A DNA stretch of 64,000 bases from assembly GCA_903826575.1 (NCBI GenBank), contig CAIKEU010000068.1, positions 1 to 64,000 on the forward strand. The letters run 5' to 3'. The DNA is from an uncultured bacterium (GTDB taxonomy: Bacteria > Actinomycetota > Actinomycetes > S36-B12 > CAIYMF01). Under the pieces are notes generated by a model that searched no databases, was not told the DNA's origin, and worked only from the letters and a program-made list of their open reading frames with translations. A program made the translations under genes and the position numbers. Positions within the stretch are counted from its first letter, which is position 1; every line of letters starts with the position of its first letter. Below, one piece after another: positions 40,991-49,986 of the stretch.

Positions 40991-43900
40991 CTATCGCCCG
41001 GAGGCGGTGAGTGCGGCAGAAAGTGACTGCATGTAGCCGGTGCTGACGTAGGTTGCCCCGGAAACATTGGCGATGGTTGCACTGTTTGCCGCGATCGTTT
41101 CCTTATCGAGCGTTGCTAGTGCGGCGGCCTTCGTGGCGCCGGCAGTTGGCGTTCCGAGGATGCGGATGGACGTGCTGTCCTTGGAGGGAACAGTTCCCAT
41201 TGACGTCGCTCCGGTGATTACCGAGTTCGTCAACGTAATGGTGACCTGCACAGTGTTTGTCACGCCTTGGCCTTGGACCACAAAGCTGACGACCGGGCCG
41301 ACGAATGTTCCACTAACTAACTTCGGCGTTGGGGCAGTCGGTGTTGCAGTTACAGCCGTTGACGCAGGTGATAGCACCGAGTTCACAACGGCCTTGACGG
41401 TGTATGAATATGCGGTGCCGTTCGTCAAGCCGGTGTGGGTGTAGGACGCAGTAGTCGGTGATGCGACAAGGGTTGTTCCGGAGTACACGTTGTACGACGT
41501 CGCTCCTGCAACCGCTGTCCACGTCAAGGCCACCTGAGCGTTGCCTGCCGTCGCGGCAAGCCCCGTCGGTGCGGCCAACGTTGGTGTGGCCGTGGCGGCA
41601 GTTGATGCAGCGCTAACTCCGCCGGCGTTCACCGCCTCAACGGTGTAGCTGACTGCCGTTCCGGCGGTGAGGCTGGTGTCCACAAACGAGGTGGTCGTAG
41701 GTGACGACACCAGCACCGTTCCGCGGTAGAGCTGGTAGGACGCTGCTCCGGTAACGGCCGTCCACGAAACACTTACCTGACCGACGCCAGCAGTGGCTGT
41801 TAGGCCGGTGGGAATGCCAGGTGCGGCAACCTGCGGAGTCGCCGTGACGCCCGCTGATGCAGCACTTGATCCACCGGTGTTGTTGGCGGTGACGGTGTAG
41901 GTGTATGCCGTTCCGTTCGCCAGGCCGGTGTCGGTGAAGGTTGCAGTGGTCGGTGAGCCAACGAGCACGGAGTTGCGATAGACGCTGTAGGTGGTTGCCC
42001 CGGTGACGGCCGTCCACGAGACAATGACCTGTCCGCTGCTGGCTGTGGCGGTGACTCCAGTGGGTGTCGCAGGCTTTGCCGCGACAGGAGTTGCCGTGAT
42101 CGTCGCTGAGGCTGTGGAAGCCGGCGAATTCTGCTTGAACGCGACGATGTAGTACGAGTAGGTAACACCGTTGGTCAAGCCCGTGTCGGTGTACGACGGA
42201 GTTGTAATGGTGTTGCTCAGTAGCGAGCCATTGCGGTAAACGGCGTACCTGTCCGCACCAGTGGGCGCAGTCCAGGTGAGGCCGATTTGTGCGCTTCCCA
42301 CGGTGGCGTTGAGGCCGGTTGGAGCGCTCGGTGCAACGGCGACCGGTGTGGCGCTAACTGCCGACGAAGCGCTCGAAACGGTTGTGCCTATCAGGGCCTT
42401 GACGGTGTACGAGTACGCCGTTCCGTTCGTCAGGCCGGTGTCGGTGTACGCCGCCGTCGTCGAGGTGCCGATCTGAACGGCATTGCGCAGGATTTGGTAC
42501 GACGTCGCTCCCGCTGGAGCATTCCATGTCAGCGAAACCTTGGCGTCGCCGGCGGATGCTGCTAGGCCGGTGGGAGTTCCCACTGAGGCCGCCGTGGGGG
42601 TTGCTGAGACGCTGCCCGACGCCGCTGAAGCTGCTGAGTTCTGCTTGAACGCAACGACGTAGTAGGTGTACGTCGTGCCGTTTGTTAGACCGCTATCGGT
42701 GTATGTCGTTGTGGCGATGGAAGACGACGTGATCAGGGTGCCATTGCGATACACCTTGTAAGCGTCGGCGCCGGCGGGTGCAGCCCAAGACAGGATCACC
42801 TGACTGTCACCAGGGCTAGCAACAACTGCGGACGGTGCGGCCGGTGCAACTGCCGTCGGAGTGGCGGTTGCTGCACTTGACTGGGCGGACGGCGCAGAGT
42901 TCAGGGTGTACGCAACGACGTAGTACGAGTACGTGGTTCCGTTAGTCGCATTCGTGTCTTTGTACGTGGCCGTCGTCGACGTGCCGATGAGTGTTCCGCC
43001 GCGGTAGACACCGTACGAAGTGGCGCTCGCAGAAGCCGTCCACGTCAGTGATACCTGGCCGTCACCTGCCGCTGCGATCAGGCCCGTTGGCTGGCTCGGC
43101 GTGGTAGCCACAGGAGTCGCATTAACAGTCGCCGAAGCGGTTGAGGCCGCGGAATTACCCTTGAACGATACGACGTAGTACGAGTACGTCACTGCATTCG
43201 TTGCCGTTGTGTCCGTGTACGACGGTGACGTTGTGGTTGCCAGTGCCGTCCCGTTGCGGAAGACCTGGAAACTCGTCGCACCGGCGGGTGCTGTCCACGT
43301 TAGTGAGACGCTGGAATCGCCGACAACCGCTGCGAGATTCGTGGGCTTCCCCGTTGCGGCAGCCACGGGGGTTGCCGTTACTGCACTACTCGGGGCGGAC
43401 CCCGCTGAATTGTCGCGGTACGCAACAACGGTGAACGAGTAGCTGGTGCCGTTGGTGAGCCCGGTGGACGTGTAGGACGCGGCGGTGGACGTGCCGACAG
43501 AAATACCATCGCGGAAAATTTCGTAGTGGTTCGCACCAGAAGGTGCCGACCACGTCAGTGAAACCTGGCCATCACCAATAGTGGTGGAAATGCCAGCAGG
43601 AGCAGCCGGTGTTGCACCAACCGGTGTCACTGCTACTGCGCCAGACTGACTGGACTCGACAGTTCCGCGGATTGCCGTGATCGCGTAACTGTACGAGATG
43701 CCGTTGCGTGCGGACGTGTCGGTGTACGTGGTTGCACTTGTCGTCGCGATGAGATTTCCGTCGCGGTAGATGTTGTATCCGGTTGCTCGATCGCTGGCTA
43801 GCCATGCGAGAGCGACGCTGTTGTCACCGGCGGGAGCGAACAGTCCCTGCGGGGCACTCGGCGCAACTGCTGACGCAGTGGCAGTTGCGGTGTTGCTCAC

Positions 43901-44608
43901 CGGTGACGTACCCGCGGTGTTATGCGCGATGACAGTGTACGAGTACGTGGTTTCGTTGACTGCTGTCTGATCAATATAGGAATTTGTAAGGCTGGAGCCG
44001 ATTGTGACTCCGTCTCGTTGGATGTCGTAGCTGGTTGCATTCGCAACGGCAGTCCACGCAAGGGTGACTTCGCCATCGCCGGCAGTCGCTTGTAGCGTGC
44101 TTGGACGTGAGGGCAGCGACACGCGCGGGGCGCGGACGTAGTGGGTCGACCGCACCTGCTCAGTGACCTTGTTGATGACGGCGAGTTGCTGAAGTTCGGC
44201 GTCGAGGAGTGCGCGAGCCGACATCAGCATGCGGGTGCGTGTCTGACGCAGGGTTGATAGCGCCGTGACGTCATCTTCGCGGGTAGTAGTGGTCTTAGAC
44301 CCGCGGTAGGTGCTCACTGCGAGAGCGCGCACTTGGAGACTTGACTCGTATTGCTTGAGGGCGTTTTCGAAGTTGCGTTGGGCAGCGATTACGCGGGCAT
44401 CATGCTCGACGGCGGCGGAGATTTCGGCAGCTACTTCGCTGGCACTCTGACCGTAGTCGTTCTCGATGGCTTGACCTGGGGCGGCAGCGGCTGCCGCCCC
44501 AGGTGCCAGAAGGAGGTTTGCCCCCGAGATCGACGACACGGCAGCAGTGGCGCTGGCGATGGCCGCAACGGTCCGCTGAGCGGGGGTGAGGCGGTTTGTC
44601 GTTGTCAT
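40991..44608 (-). CDS. Surface protein: eleven FN3 repeats plus C-terminal FMN-binding domain
   Basis: 1205 aa. Signal peptide ~1-42 (ATAAVSSISGANLLLAPGAA), then an alpha-helical, probably coiled-coil region (~50-160, QRNFENALKQYESSLQVRAL), eleven fibronectin type III repeats (~168-1095; each ~84 residues with (A/G)DGQVSLTW and (Y/F)TDTGLTNGT(A/T)Y(S/T)Y), and an FMN_bind domain (~1097-1205) ending NVSGATYVSTGYMQSL. S1183-G-A-T1186 matches the ApbE flavinylation motif exactly, so covalent FMN on T1186 is likely. The FN3 stack would form a rod about 35-40 nm long, assuming ~3.5 nm per domain, that holds the flavin away from the membrane (inference). No LPXTG or membrane anchor at the C-terminus. 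It lies 33 bases upstream of the ferric-reductase-like gene. Confidence 0.85.
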   Translation of the reverse strand: MTTTNRLTPAQRTVAAIASATAAVSSISGANLLLAPGAAAAAAPGQAIENDYGQSASEVAAEISAAVEHDARVIAAQRNFENALKQYESSLQVRALAVSTYRGSKTTTTREDDVTALSTLRQTRTRMLMSARALLDAELQQLAVINKVTEQVRSTHYVRAPRVSLPSRPSTLQATAGDGEVTLAWTAVANATSYDIQRDGVTIGSSLTNSYIDQTAVNETTYSYTVIAHNTAGTSPVSNTATATASAVAPSAPQGLFAPAGDNSVALAWLASDRATGYNIYRDGNLIATTSATTYTDTSARNGISYSYAITAIRGTVESSQSGAVAVTPVGATPAAPAGISTTIGDGQVSLTWSAPSGANHYEIFRDGISVGTSTAASYTSTGLTNGTSYSFTVVAYRDNSAGSAPSSAVTATPVAAATGKPTNLAAVVGDSSVSLTWTAPAGATSFQVFRNGTALATTTSPSYTDTTATNAVTYSYYVVSFKGNSAASTASATVNATPVATTPSQPTGLIAAAGDGQVSLTWTASASATSYGVYRGGTLIGTSTTATYKDTNATNGTTYSYYVVAYTLNSAPSAQSSAATATPTAVAPAAPSAVVASPGDSQVILSWAAPAGADAYKVYRNGTLITSSSIATTTYTDSGLTNGTTYTYYVVAFKQNSAASAASGSVSATPTAASVGTPTGLAASAGDAKVSLTWNAPAGATSYQILRNAVQIGTSTTAAYTDTGLTNGTAYSYTVKALIGTTVSSASSAVSATPVAVAPSAPTGLNATVGSAQIGLTWTAPTGADRYAVYRNGSLLSNTITTPSYTDTGLTNGVTYSYYIVAFKQNSPASTASATITATPVAAKPATPTGVTATASSGQVIVSWTAVTGATTYSVYRNSVLVGSPTTATFTDTGLANGTAYTYTVTANNTGGSSAASAGVTATPQVAAPGIPTGLTATAGVGQVSVSWTAVTGAASYQLYRGTVLVSSPTTTSFVDTSLTAGTAVSYTVEAVNAGGVSAASTAATATPTLAAPTGLAATAGNAQVALTWTAVAGATSYNVYSGTTLVASPTTASYTHTGLTNGTAYSYTVKAVVNSVLSPASTAVTATPTAPTPKLVSGTFVGPVVSFVVQGQGVTNTVQVTITLTNSVITGATSMGTVPSKDSTSIRILGTPTAGATKAAALATLDKETIAANSATIANVSGATYVSTGYMQSLSAALTASGR
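41318..44107 (-). repeat. Tandem fibronectin type III coding repeats (11 units, ~253 bp)
   Basis: Eleven successive segments of about 250 bp encode the FN3 domains of the flavin rod protein. Units 3-8 share near-identical stretches (SLTWTAPAGATSY, YTDTGLTNGTTYSY), pointing to internal duplication; units 1-2 and 9-11 are more diverged. Confidence 0.85.
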
Positions 44609-44671
44609 GTGGGGGTTCTCGTCCTTTCAGAGGGTCAGTCTTTAGCGAAACGGCTCAGGAATTCGGACCGT

Positions 44672-45820
44672 TTATTTGGGGCTTACTGCGTAGGCCGCGT
44701 TGAGTGCGCTCTGAAGCGACTCAGTAAAGGCCTGACACGTCAACGTGGCGCCTGTCCCAGCAGAAATACACGTTGCCGATGGGCTCGATAGCGTTCCTGT
44801 CGAGTACAGCGCCTTTGTCGCAAAGCCATTGATGTCGGACCGCTTAGTTGCGGCAAGGGGGGCACTATGAACCGCGGCGTTAACGCCGTTTGCGTTGAAG
44901 AAGAAGGTGCCGGTGATGTACAGCTGGTAAGACTGTCCCGCCGGATCAGCATTGGAGGACCAGCCGACATCGGTCACTGCGCCCGAGATCGCGTCGGTCG
45001 TGATGTTCTCTTGGAACTGTTCCCAACCGTTACCATTTCCATTGTTCTTCAGGTAGTAGGACAACATGTGTGATGTGGTGTCGCACTTGAGGATCAGGCC
45101 CGGTCCGAAGGCATCGCCGACCGGTGCGTTGTTGTCAGAGGTCATGTTCAACTGCGCTGCGGTGCGATCGTCAGCCGAGGTGCAGGTACCAGCGAAGGCT
45201 GTCTTGGTGGCTAGCTTGAAGTGGTTCGACTGAACTGTCGCGAGCTGGGCCTTGTAGACCGTTGACCATGCGTTGTAGGCGTTCGAGTAGGCCAACCACT
45301 TGGTTGGACCATTACTGAGCGCGCCGGCGGCCTTCTTGTTGTAAACCGCAAGTTTGGTGTTGTAAACCTTCAGCGCTGCTACCTTCTTGGCAGGTACTGC
45401 CTTCGTGTACGCGATCCACGCATTGATGACCGGCGTTGCGGCAGTCTTCCACGCAGCGTAGGTGTTGTTCAGCGTCGTTCGCTTAACGCCGGCTGACAGC
45501 GCGATTGACTGACTGTAGACATCGCCGCGGATCGTCGTCCCGAGGCTCGTCGTTGGGAGGGGGACAGCTGTCGTGGGCAGCGGCGTCGTCCGCTTGGTCT
45601 GAAGGGCGGCCGTCGCGCCACCAAACTTGGCGGGCACAGGAAGGATTCCCTGGGCCTTGGCAGCGCCGGTCGGCAGAATGTCGTTGTAACTAGCGGTGGC
45701 GGCCATTGAGGCTACCGGCGCGAGCACCGAGGCGGCTGCGGCGGTGCCGAAGGCCAAGGCGAGTGCTGGGCGGCGAAGGCCGCCGGTGTGGATGTTACGC
45801 GGGGTTGAAGACTGAGTCAT
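44672..45820 (-). CDS. Exported protein with FMN_bind-like C-terminal tail
   Basis: 382 aa from ATG 45820 (AAAGGA 5 nt upstream). Signal peptide ~1-41 (PALALAFGTAAAASVLAPVASMA). Middle region (~85-190) is helical, rich in Ala/Lys/Tyr (WKTAATPVINAWIAYTKAV, KAALKVYNTKLAVYNKKA). C-terminal part is beta-rich and ends CISAGTGATLTCQAFTESLQSA, which aligns with the SGAT-x-SLQSAL end of FMN_bind domains. T359 lies at the acceptor position, and two Cys (C351, C362) bracket it; two more Cys sit earlier (GTCTSADD, LKCDTT). I do not recognise the whole as a named family. Being first in the cluster, it is a likely redox partner. Possible disulfide control of flavin attachment is inference. Confidence 0.65.
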   Translation of the reverse strand: MTQSSTPRNIHTGGLRRPALALAFGTAAAASVLAPVASMAATASYNDILPTGAAKAQGILPVPAKFGGATAALQTKRTTPLPTTAVPLPTTSLGTTIRGDVYSQSIALSAGVKRTTLNNTYAAWKTAATPVINAWIAYTKAVPAKKVAALKVYNTKLAVYNKKAAGALSNGPTKWLAYSNAYNAWSTVYKAQLATVQSNHFKLATKTAFAGTCTSADDRTAAQLNMTSDNNAPVGDAFGPGLILKCDTTSHMLSYYLKNNGNGNGWEQFQENITTDAISGAVTDVGWSSNADPAGQSYQLYITGTFFFNANGVNAAVHSAPLAATKRSDINGFATKALYSTGTLSSPSATCISAGTGATLTCQAFTESLQSALNAAYAVSPK

Positions 45821-46158
45821 GGTTTTCCTTTCGTCGTGCGCACTGGGTAGTTGTTGCTCCGAACGGGTGACCGATGTCCAAGAAATGACCAATGTCCGAT
45901 GTGTGAGGTTCGAAATCGCACATCTGAGCGGTCCCTTCACTCGGCGGTTTGTCGGTCTCCGTGCACAGTTCATCCTCCCCAGCAGATGGTTGGTTAACAC
46001 GCTGCGGGAGTCGTAGGAATAGCCAAGGAGATCCAAGATTTGTCCAAGTTGGCCTGTGTGTGGCCCTGTCACCCGTCTGGATCACCGTGTGCGCGGGGAA
46101 GGGGCCGATATAGGGACGAGCGGCAGCTCTAGCCGCGTCAACTGATCGAGGAGTTTCG
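45821..46158. other. Divergent intergenic region of the flavin cluster
   Basis: 338 bases between the minus-strand flavin cluster and the plus-strand secreted protein at 46159. It holds direct repeats of CC(G/A)ATGTCC (45871-45897) and scattered TCCAAG motifs (45877, 46032, 46043). No ORF with ribosome binding site and no known riboswitch was recognised. Confidence 0.6.
45871..45897. promoter_or_regulatory. Direct 9-bp repeat upstream of the flavin cluster
   Basis: CCGATGTCC (45871-45879) and CCAATGTCC (45889-45897) recur with an 18-bp period, 50-75 bases upstream of the minus-strand start at 45820. In the cluster's own orientation they read GGACATTGG and GGACATCGG. Two-turn spacing suits cooperative binding of a regulator or a -35 activator. 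Confidence 0.35.
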
Positions 46159-47868
46159 ATGATGCGGCCCTTGCGAGCAGTGCTCGGAGTGGTTGTCGCA
46201 TGCGGGCTCGCCGCCACGCTGATTCCCTCGGCCCAAGGGGCGTCGCGTGCCTCCGCCGCGGTGGCATCGCCTGCGCTGTCAACTTCAGTCGATACGGCGT
46301 TCGGCACCTCGGAGTCAGAAGATTCGCGAGAGTCGCTCTATCACGCGGTCACCACGCCGGTGCCCTTCACTGACGTGCGGTTCGTGCTTCCCGATCGAGG
46401 CCGAATGTTCGTGTCGGACGCGGACGTGGTGCACGTAATCGACGATCAAGGTGCCATCGAACGCACGATTACCGGCGCTGCGGGCGCCGAAGGCATGGCA
46501 GTGAGCGCAGACGGAGCTACCTTGTACGTCGCCGAATCTGAGCTCGGGTACATTGCGGCCGTGACGGTAGCCACGGGCGAGATAACCCACACGTATACCG
46601 TCGCCTCATGTCCGCATGAGTTGGCTGTCATGGGCACGACGCTGTTTTACACGAGCGGCTGCTCGCTCTCAGGTTGGATAAGCCACCTAGACCTCGCTAC
46701 TGGAATCGCAGCAGGACTACCAGATCAGGTGCTGACGAATTCAAGCGCTCTACTAACCGCGACAACGGATACGCTGATTGTGGCCGATGGGCAACTTCGG
46801 TCGTGGTCGATTCATGCGGCGGAGGATGGAACACCAGTTTTTGGTGTCGAGAACAGCGGTCCGTATTTCCCGCATGTGTTGAGCCTGACGAGCCGTGACG
46901 GCAATGTGGTCGTGATTGACGCCTCGGTTAACTCCTATGGCATCTACAGGTCAGATCTTGGTGCCATTCGTGCATACCCAGCTGTGTCGTACCCGACAGC
47001 AATCGCTTGGTCGCATGACGGTTCGAAGATTGTTGGGGGCTCGGATACGCCGCATGGGAATGGGATTCGGGTATTCAACGCTGATGATGCGAACGTGACT
47101 GTTGCGGCATCCATTCCCTCTCTGGCCGGGCGAGACGGTAACCAAGGGGTAACCCCTGGCGCAGTGATGTTTTCGTCCGATGATTCAACGGTGATCGCGC
47201 TGACGAGGGAATGGACGACGCAGGGGTGGAAGTACGCGATCGCGCGCGCCTCGACGACCCCCGCGAGCCCATCGACCGTTACTTTGCGGGTGACCGCGCC
47301 TTCGGCGTTCGGACGGACGTCTCGGGTCGAAGTGCGCAGTCCTGGGCGTCCGAATTCACCGATCTTGGTGACCGTCACGATTCCGAGTCGCACGTGGCGC
47401 GCCTCTACGTCGGTGCTAACAAACGACGCGGGAATTGGAATTGCGCAGATCAACGTCCCGTTCTCGGGCACGTTGACCGCACAGCTTGCCGGCGACCTTC
47501 ACCACGAAGCGGCACCGCCGGTGAGCGCATCGGTTCGGATTCCCTCAGGGCTTGCGGTCACCATGGGACTGCCGTCGCGGCTCGTCCGAGGGGTCGTGCA
47601 TTACGCGAAGCTTAGTTCTATGCGTCAGAAAGTTCTTTTGAGCCCATCGGTGCAGTCCCGCATGGTTCGGGTGACCCTTCAGTATCTGCGGGGCCGTAGT
47701 TGGGTATCGACGAGACCGTTCACGCTGTTCACCGATGGCCACGGCTATGTCAGCACCGCGATGAAGTCGGCACGGCCACGCGTTCTTTACCGGCTCGTCT
47801 ACAACTTCGACGGGGACACATGGAACTCCGCGTCAGCTGCGACGAGCCGGGTCTTCACACTCGGCTAG
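46159..47868 (+). CDS. Secreted beta-propeller-like protein with Ig-like C-terminus
   Basis: 569 aa. Signal peptide ~1-30 (MMRPLRAVLGVVVACGLAAT). Residues ~60-370 show repeated beta-propeller blades in YVTN style (GAEGMAVSADGATLYVAES, HTYTVASCPHELAVMGTTLFY, YPTAIAWSHDGSKIVGG). Residues ~375-569 are immunoglobulin-like beta-sandwiches (TLRVTAPSAFGRTSRVEVR, ITIPSRTW-like VTIPSRTW). GAGGAG 5-6 nt before the ATG. Divergent from the flavin cluster with a shared 338-bp region. Exported, function unknown; propellers of this kind bind ligands or proteins. Confidence 0.65.
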   Translation: MMRPLRAVLGVVVACGLAATLIPSAQGASRASAAVASPALSTSVDTAFGTSESEDSRESLYHAVTTPVPFTDVRFVLPDRGRMFVSDADVVHVIDDQGAIERTITGAAGAEGMAVSADGATLYVAESELGYIAAVTVATGEITHTYTVASCPHELAVMGTTLFYTSGCSLSGWISHLDLATGIAAGLPDQVLTNSSALLTATTDTLIVADGQLRSWSIHAAEDGTPVFGVENSGPYFPHVLSLTSRDGNVVVIDASVNSYGIYRSDLGAIRAYPAVSYPTAIAWSHDGSKIVGGSDTPHGNGIRVFNADDANVTVAASIPSLAGRDGNQGVTPGAVMFSSDDSTVIALTREWTTQGWKYAIARASTTPASPSTVTLRVTAPSAFGRTSRVEVRSPGRPNSPILVTVTIPSRTWRASTSVLTNDAGIGIAQINVPFSGTLTAQLAGDLHHEAAPPVSASVRIPSGLAVTMGLPSRLVRGVVHYAKLSSMRQKVLLSPSVQSRMVRVTLQYLRGRSWVSTRPFTLFTDGHGYVSTAMKSARPRVLYRLVYNFDGDTWNSASAATSRVFTLG

Positions 47869-47879
47869 AGGTCAAGCTG

Positions 47880-49511
47880 TCAGGACATGATGTCGTACAC
47901 AACCTTGCCTGAAGCCATCGTGAGCTCCACGTGTGCATCGCTGAGATGCTCGGCCTTGAATAGATCCTGATCGAGAATTACCAGATCAGCACGCTTGCCA
48001 ACGGCAAGACTTCCCGCCTGCGTTTCGTCATGGTTGACGTAGGCGGTGCCATTGGTGAAGCCGTTAATGGCAGCTTCGATGGGGATCGCCTCGTGCGGCA
48101 GGAATGCTGGCTGATCGCGATACAGCGGACCAATGCGGGTGACCGCAACTTCCATCTGGGCGAGCGGATCGGCTGTAGATACGGACCAGTCGCTACCCAT
48201 CGCAAGAACGGTTCCGTTCTTCAAGAGCGAATTGAACGGGTAACTCAGATCCACCCGATCCTGACCAAGGAACGGGACGGTGAGAACGTTCATCTGTGGA
48301 TCGAAGTTCGCCCAGTAAGCCTGACAGTTAGCAACGACGTCCAGATCGCGGAAACGCGGAATGTCCTCTGGCTGAACCAGCTGAATGTGGGCCAAGTGAT
48401 GACGCAGGTCGTGGCGTCCGTGGGCGGTGATAGCGGCTTCGACTGCATCGAGTGCATTTCGAACGGCTCGATCCCCGATCACGTGCATATGGACCTGAAA
48501 ACTCTCAGCGGTGAGTGCGGTGACCGCGGCAGCCAATTCGTCATGATCGACGTAGGACAGTCCGAAATTGTCGGTGTGCCCGCCGCAGCCGTCACAGAAC
48601 GGTTGCATCAAGGCGCCGGTGTAATTTTCCAAAACCCCGTCAGTCATGATCTTGACGGTTGTTGGGTGGAAGTTGCCGGCGCGTCCACTCTCGCGCTGAG
48701 TTTTAAACGTATCGAGTTGTTCGAGGCCACCATGGCGGTCCCACCACAGCGCACCCACGACGCGGGCAGTCAGCTTGCCAGATTCTGCCAGCGACTTGTA
48801 CGCCTCGAGCGTGCCTTGGATCACCCACGCGTCCTGCCAGCCGGTGATTCCAAGGGAATGCAGATGATCCTGAGCGTTGAGGATTGCCGCTTCCCACGTC
48901 GCTCGGTTGGGTAGGGGTACTACCTTCTCGTTGAAGGTGTAGGCAGCCCCCTCGTGCAACATGCCGCTTGGTTCGCCCGCCTCGTTGCGCTCGATGCGGC
49001 CATCCCACGGATCGGGGGTGTCCTTTGTGATGCCTGCGATTTCCAGAGCCTTGCTATTGACCCATGCGCCGTGAACGTCACGGTTGAACAAGAAGACTGG
49101 ACGATCCGGCACGATTGAATCGAGGTCTTCCTTGGTCGGAAGTCCGCCTGGGAAATGGTCCATTGCCCAGCCGCCGCCAATGATCCAGTCTGCGTCCGGG
49201 TTGGCATCGGCGTACATCTTGATCGTCGCCAGATATGCCGTGCGGCCGGGTAAGTCGTTCAGCAGGACGTGTAGACGGTTCAACCCCGCAAATGGCGCGT
49301 GAATGTGGGCGTCTTGAAACCCAGGTGTCACCATCTTGCCGGCGGCATCAATAACCCGGGTGTTGGTCCCGATGTAGCCCTTGACGTCGTCCTGGGTGCC
49401 GAGCGCCACGATGCGGTCGCCGCTGATCGCGATGCTTTCGGACCAGCCGCGGACGGCGTCGCCACGGTAAATCGGTCCATTAATGACGATGTCTGCAGCG
49501 TGCGAGGTCAT
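47880..49511 (-). CDS. Metal-dependent amidohydrolase, YtcJ-like (second copy)
   Basis: 543 aa from ATG 49511 (GGAG 7 nt upstream; the in-frame start 78 bases earlier lacks one). DIVINGPIYRGD and IAISGDRIVALG form the beta-sandwich; GFQDAHIHAPFAG is the first metal site. VKIMTDGVLENYTGALM, VHMHVIGDRAVRNAL, HLAHIQLVQPEDI, AMGSDWSVSTADP and GKRADLVILD near the end are family marks. Cytosolic hydrolase of N-acyl or related amide bonds. Shares the family with the gene at 7040, but differs in active-site neighbours (FQDAHIH against LIDAHNH). Confidence 0.8.
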   Translation of the reverse strand: MTSHAADIVINGPIYRGDAVRGWSESIAISGDRIVALGTQDDVKGYIGTNTRVIDAAGKMVTPGFQDAHIHAPFAGLNRLHVLLNDLPGRTAYLATIKMYADANPDADWIIGGGWAMDHFPGGLPTKEDLDSIVPDRPVFLFNRDVHGAWVNSKALEIAGITKDTPDPWDGRIERNEAGEPSGMLHEGAAYTFNEKVVPLPNRATWEAAILNAQDHLHSLGITGWQDAWVIQGTLEAYKSLAESGKLTARVVGALWWDRHGGLEQLDTFKTQRESGRAGNFHPTTVKIMTDGVLENYTGALMQPFCDGCGGHTDNFGLSYVDHDELAAAVTALTAESFQVHMHVIGDRAVRNALDAVEAAITAHGRHDLRHHLAHIQLVQPEDIPRFRDLDVVANCQAYWANFDPQMNVLTVPFLGQDRVDLSYPFNSLLKNGTVLAMGSDWSVSTADPLAQMEVAVTRIGPLYRDQPAFLPHEAIPIEAAINGFTNGTAYVNHDETQAGSLAVGKRADLVILDQDLFKAEHLSDAHVELTMASGKVVYDIMS

Positions 49512-49661
49512 CTGAGCTCCGTAAGTACGTGAAATGGTGCTGGCGAGACTACCGCGCCCGGCCCCGAGTCGTAAGCCTTTGACCAGCACAGTTGCGGGAT
49601 TCGAGTGTCGCTGGCCTGACCCGATGGCGATATCCGATTAGGTCGAGAGGGAATTGAGAGG

Positions 49662-49667
49662 TATGAT
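49662..49667 (+). promoter_or_regulatory. Putative -10 box for the hairpin-rich transcript
   Basis: TATGAT, one base off consensus, with no clear -35 (TAGGTC at 17 bp). Transcription would start near 49674, just as the first hairpin begins. Confidence 0.3.
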
Positions 49668-49906
49668 GATCGAAACGGGTTAAGGTTTACCGTTTTTCGA
49701 CCGACGTAAGACCTATGAGGTCTTCGACGCCGCGAACCGGATCAGGTTCGCCAGACAGCGTGCATAACCCACGTCGGACGACCAAAACCACGGCTTCGCA
49801 GGGCCAATCCCTGCGTGGAGTGACAGCCCTTGAGTTAGCGCTCGGGCCCACCACGACCGATGATTACCGCCCACCATCCGTGGGCACGATGGAAAGAGGT
49901 AAGACC

Positions 49907-49936
49907 ATGGACGACTTCGGTCCTTGGGACGACTAA
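49907..49936 (+). CDS. Nine-codon mini-ORF (MDDFGPWDD), leader-peptide candidate
   Basis: ATG 49907 to TAA 49936, followed by a second stop (TAG). AAAGAGGT lies 6-7 nt upstream, one of the better ribosome binding sites in the window. The peptide is acidic with one Trp and one Phe. It ends 50 bases before tandem hairpins and about 215 bases before the flavoprotein gene at 50152, the arrangement of a translated leader that influences downstream hairpins. It could instead be the end of a 73-codon ORF from 49715. Too short for comparison. Confidence 0.35.
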   Translation: MDDFGPWDD

Positions 49937-49986
49937 TAGTTCGTCATACGATGCCAGCCTCGATCAAGGCTGACGCAACGACTAGC

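Noticed and set aside
41318-44107. CRISPR-like or transposon repeat array
   Set aside because: The period is about 253 bp, codons stay in frame and each unit codes an FN3 domain, so it is a protein repeat.
45925-45956. Minus-strand GACAAACCGCCGAGTGAAGGGACCGC, resembling part of a GEMM-I (cyclic di-GMP) riboswitch
   Set aside because: The GAAA tetraloop receptor and the GGGACGCAAAGCC core are absent, so no aptamer can form.
49724-49752. Minus-strand ACCTGATCCGG followed by GGCG, resembling the 3' half of a TPP riboswitch
   Set aside because: The required upstream half (GGGGTGC...CTGAGA) is missing on that strand; the match is one short segment and the downstream gene is not a thiamine gene.
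49715-49936. 73-codon ORF as a proven small protein gene
   Set aside because: Its ATG lies in the loop of a hairpin without a ribosome site; the final nine codons have their own good site, so only that mini-ORF is listed.
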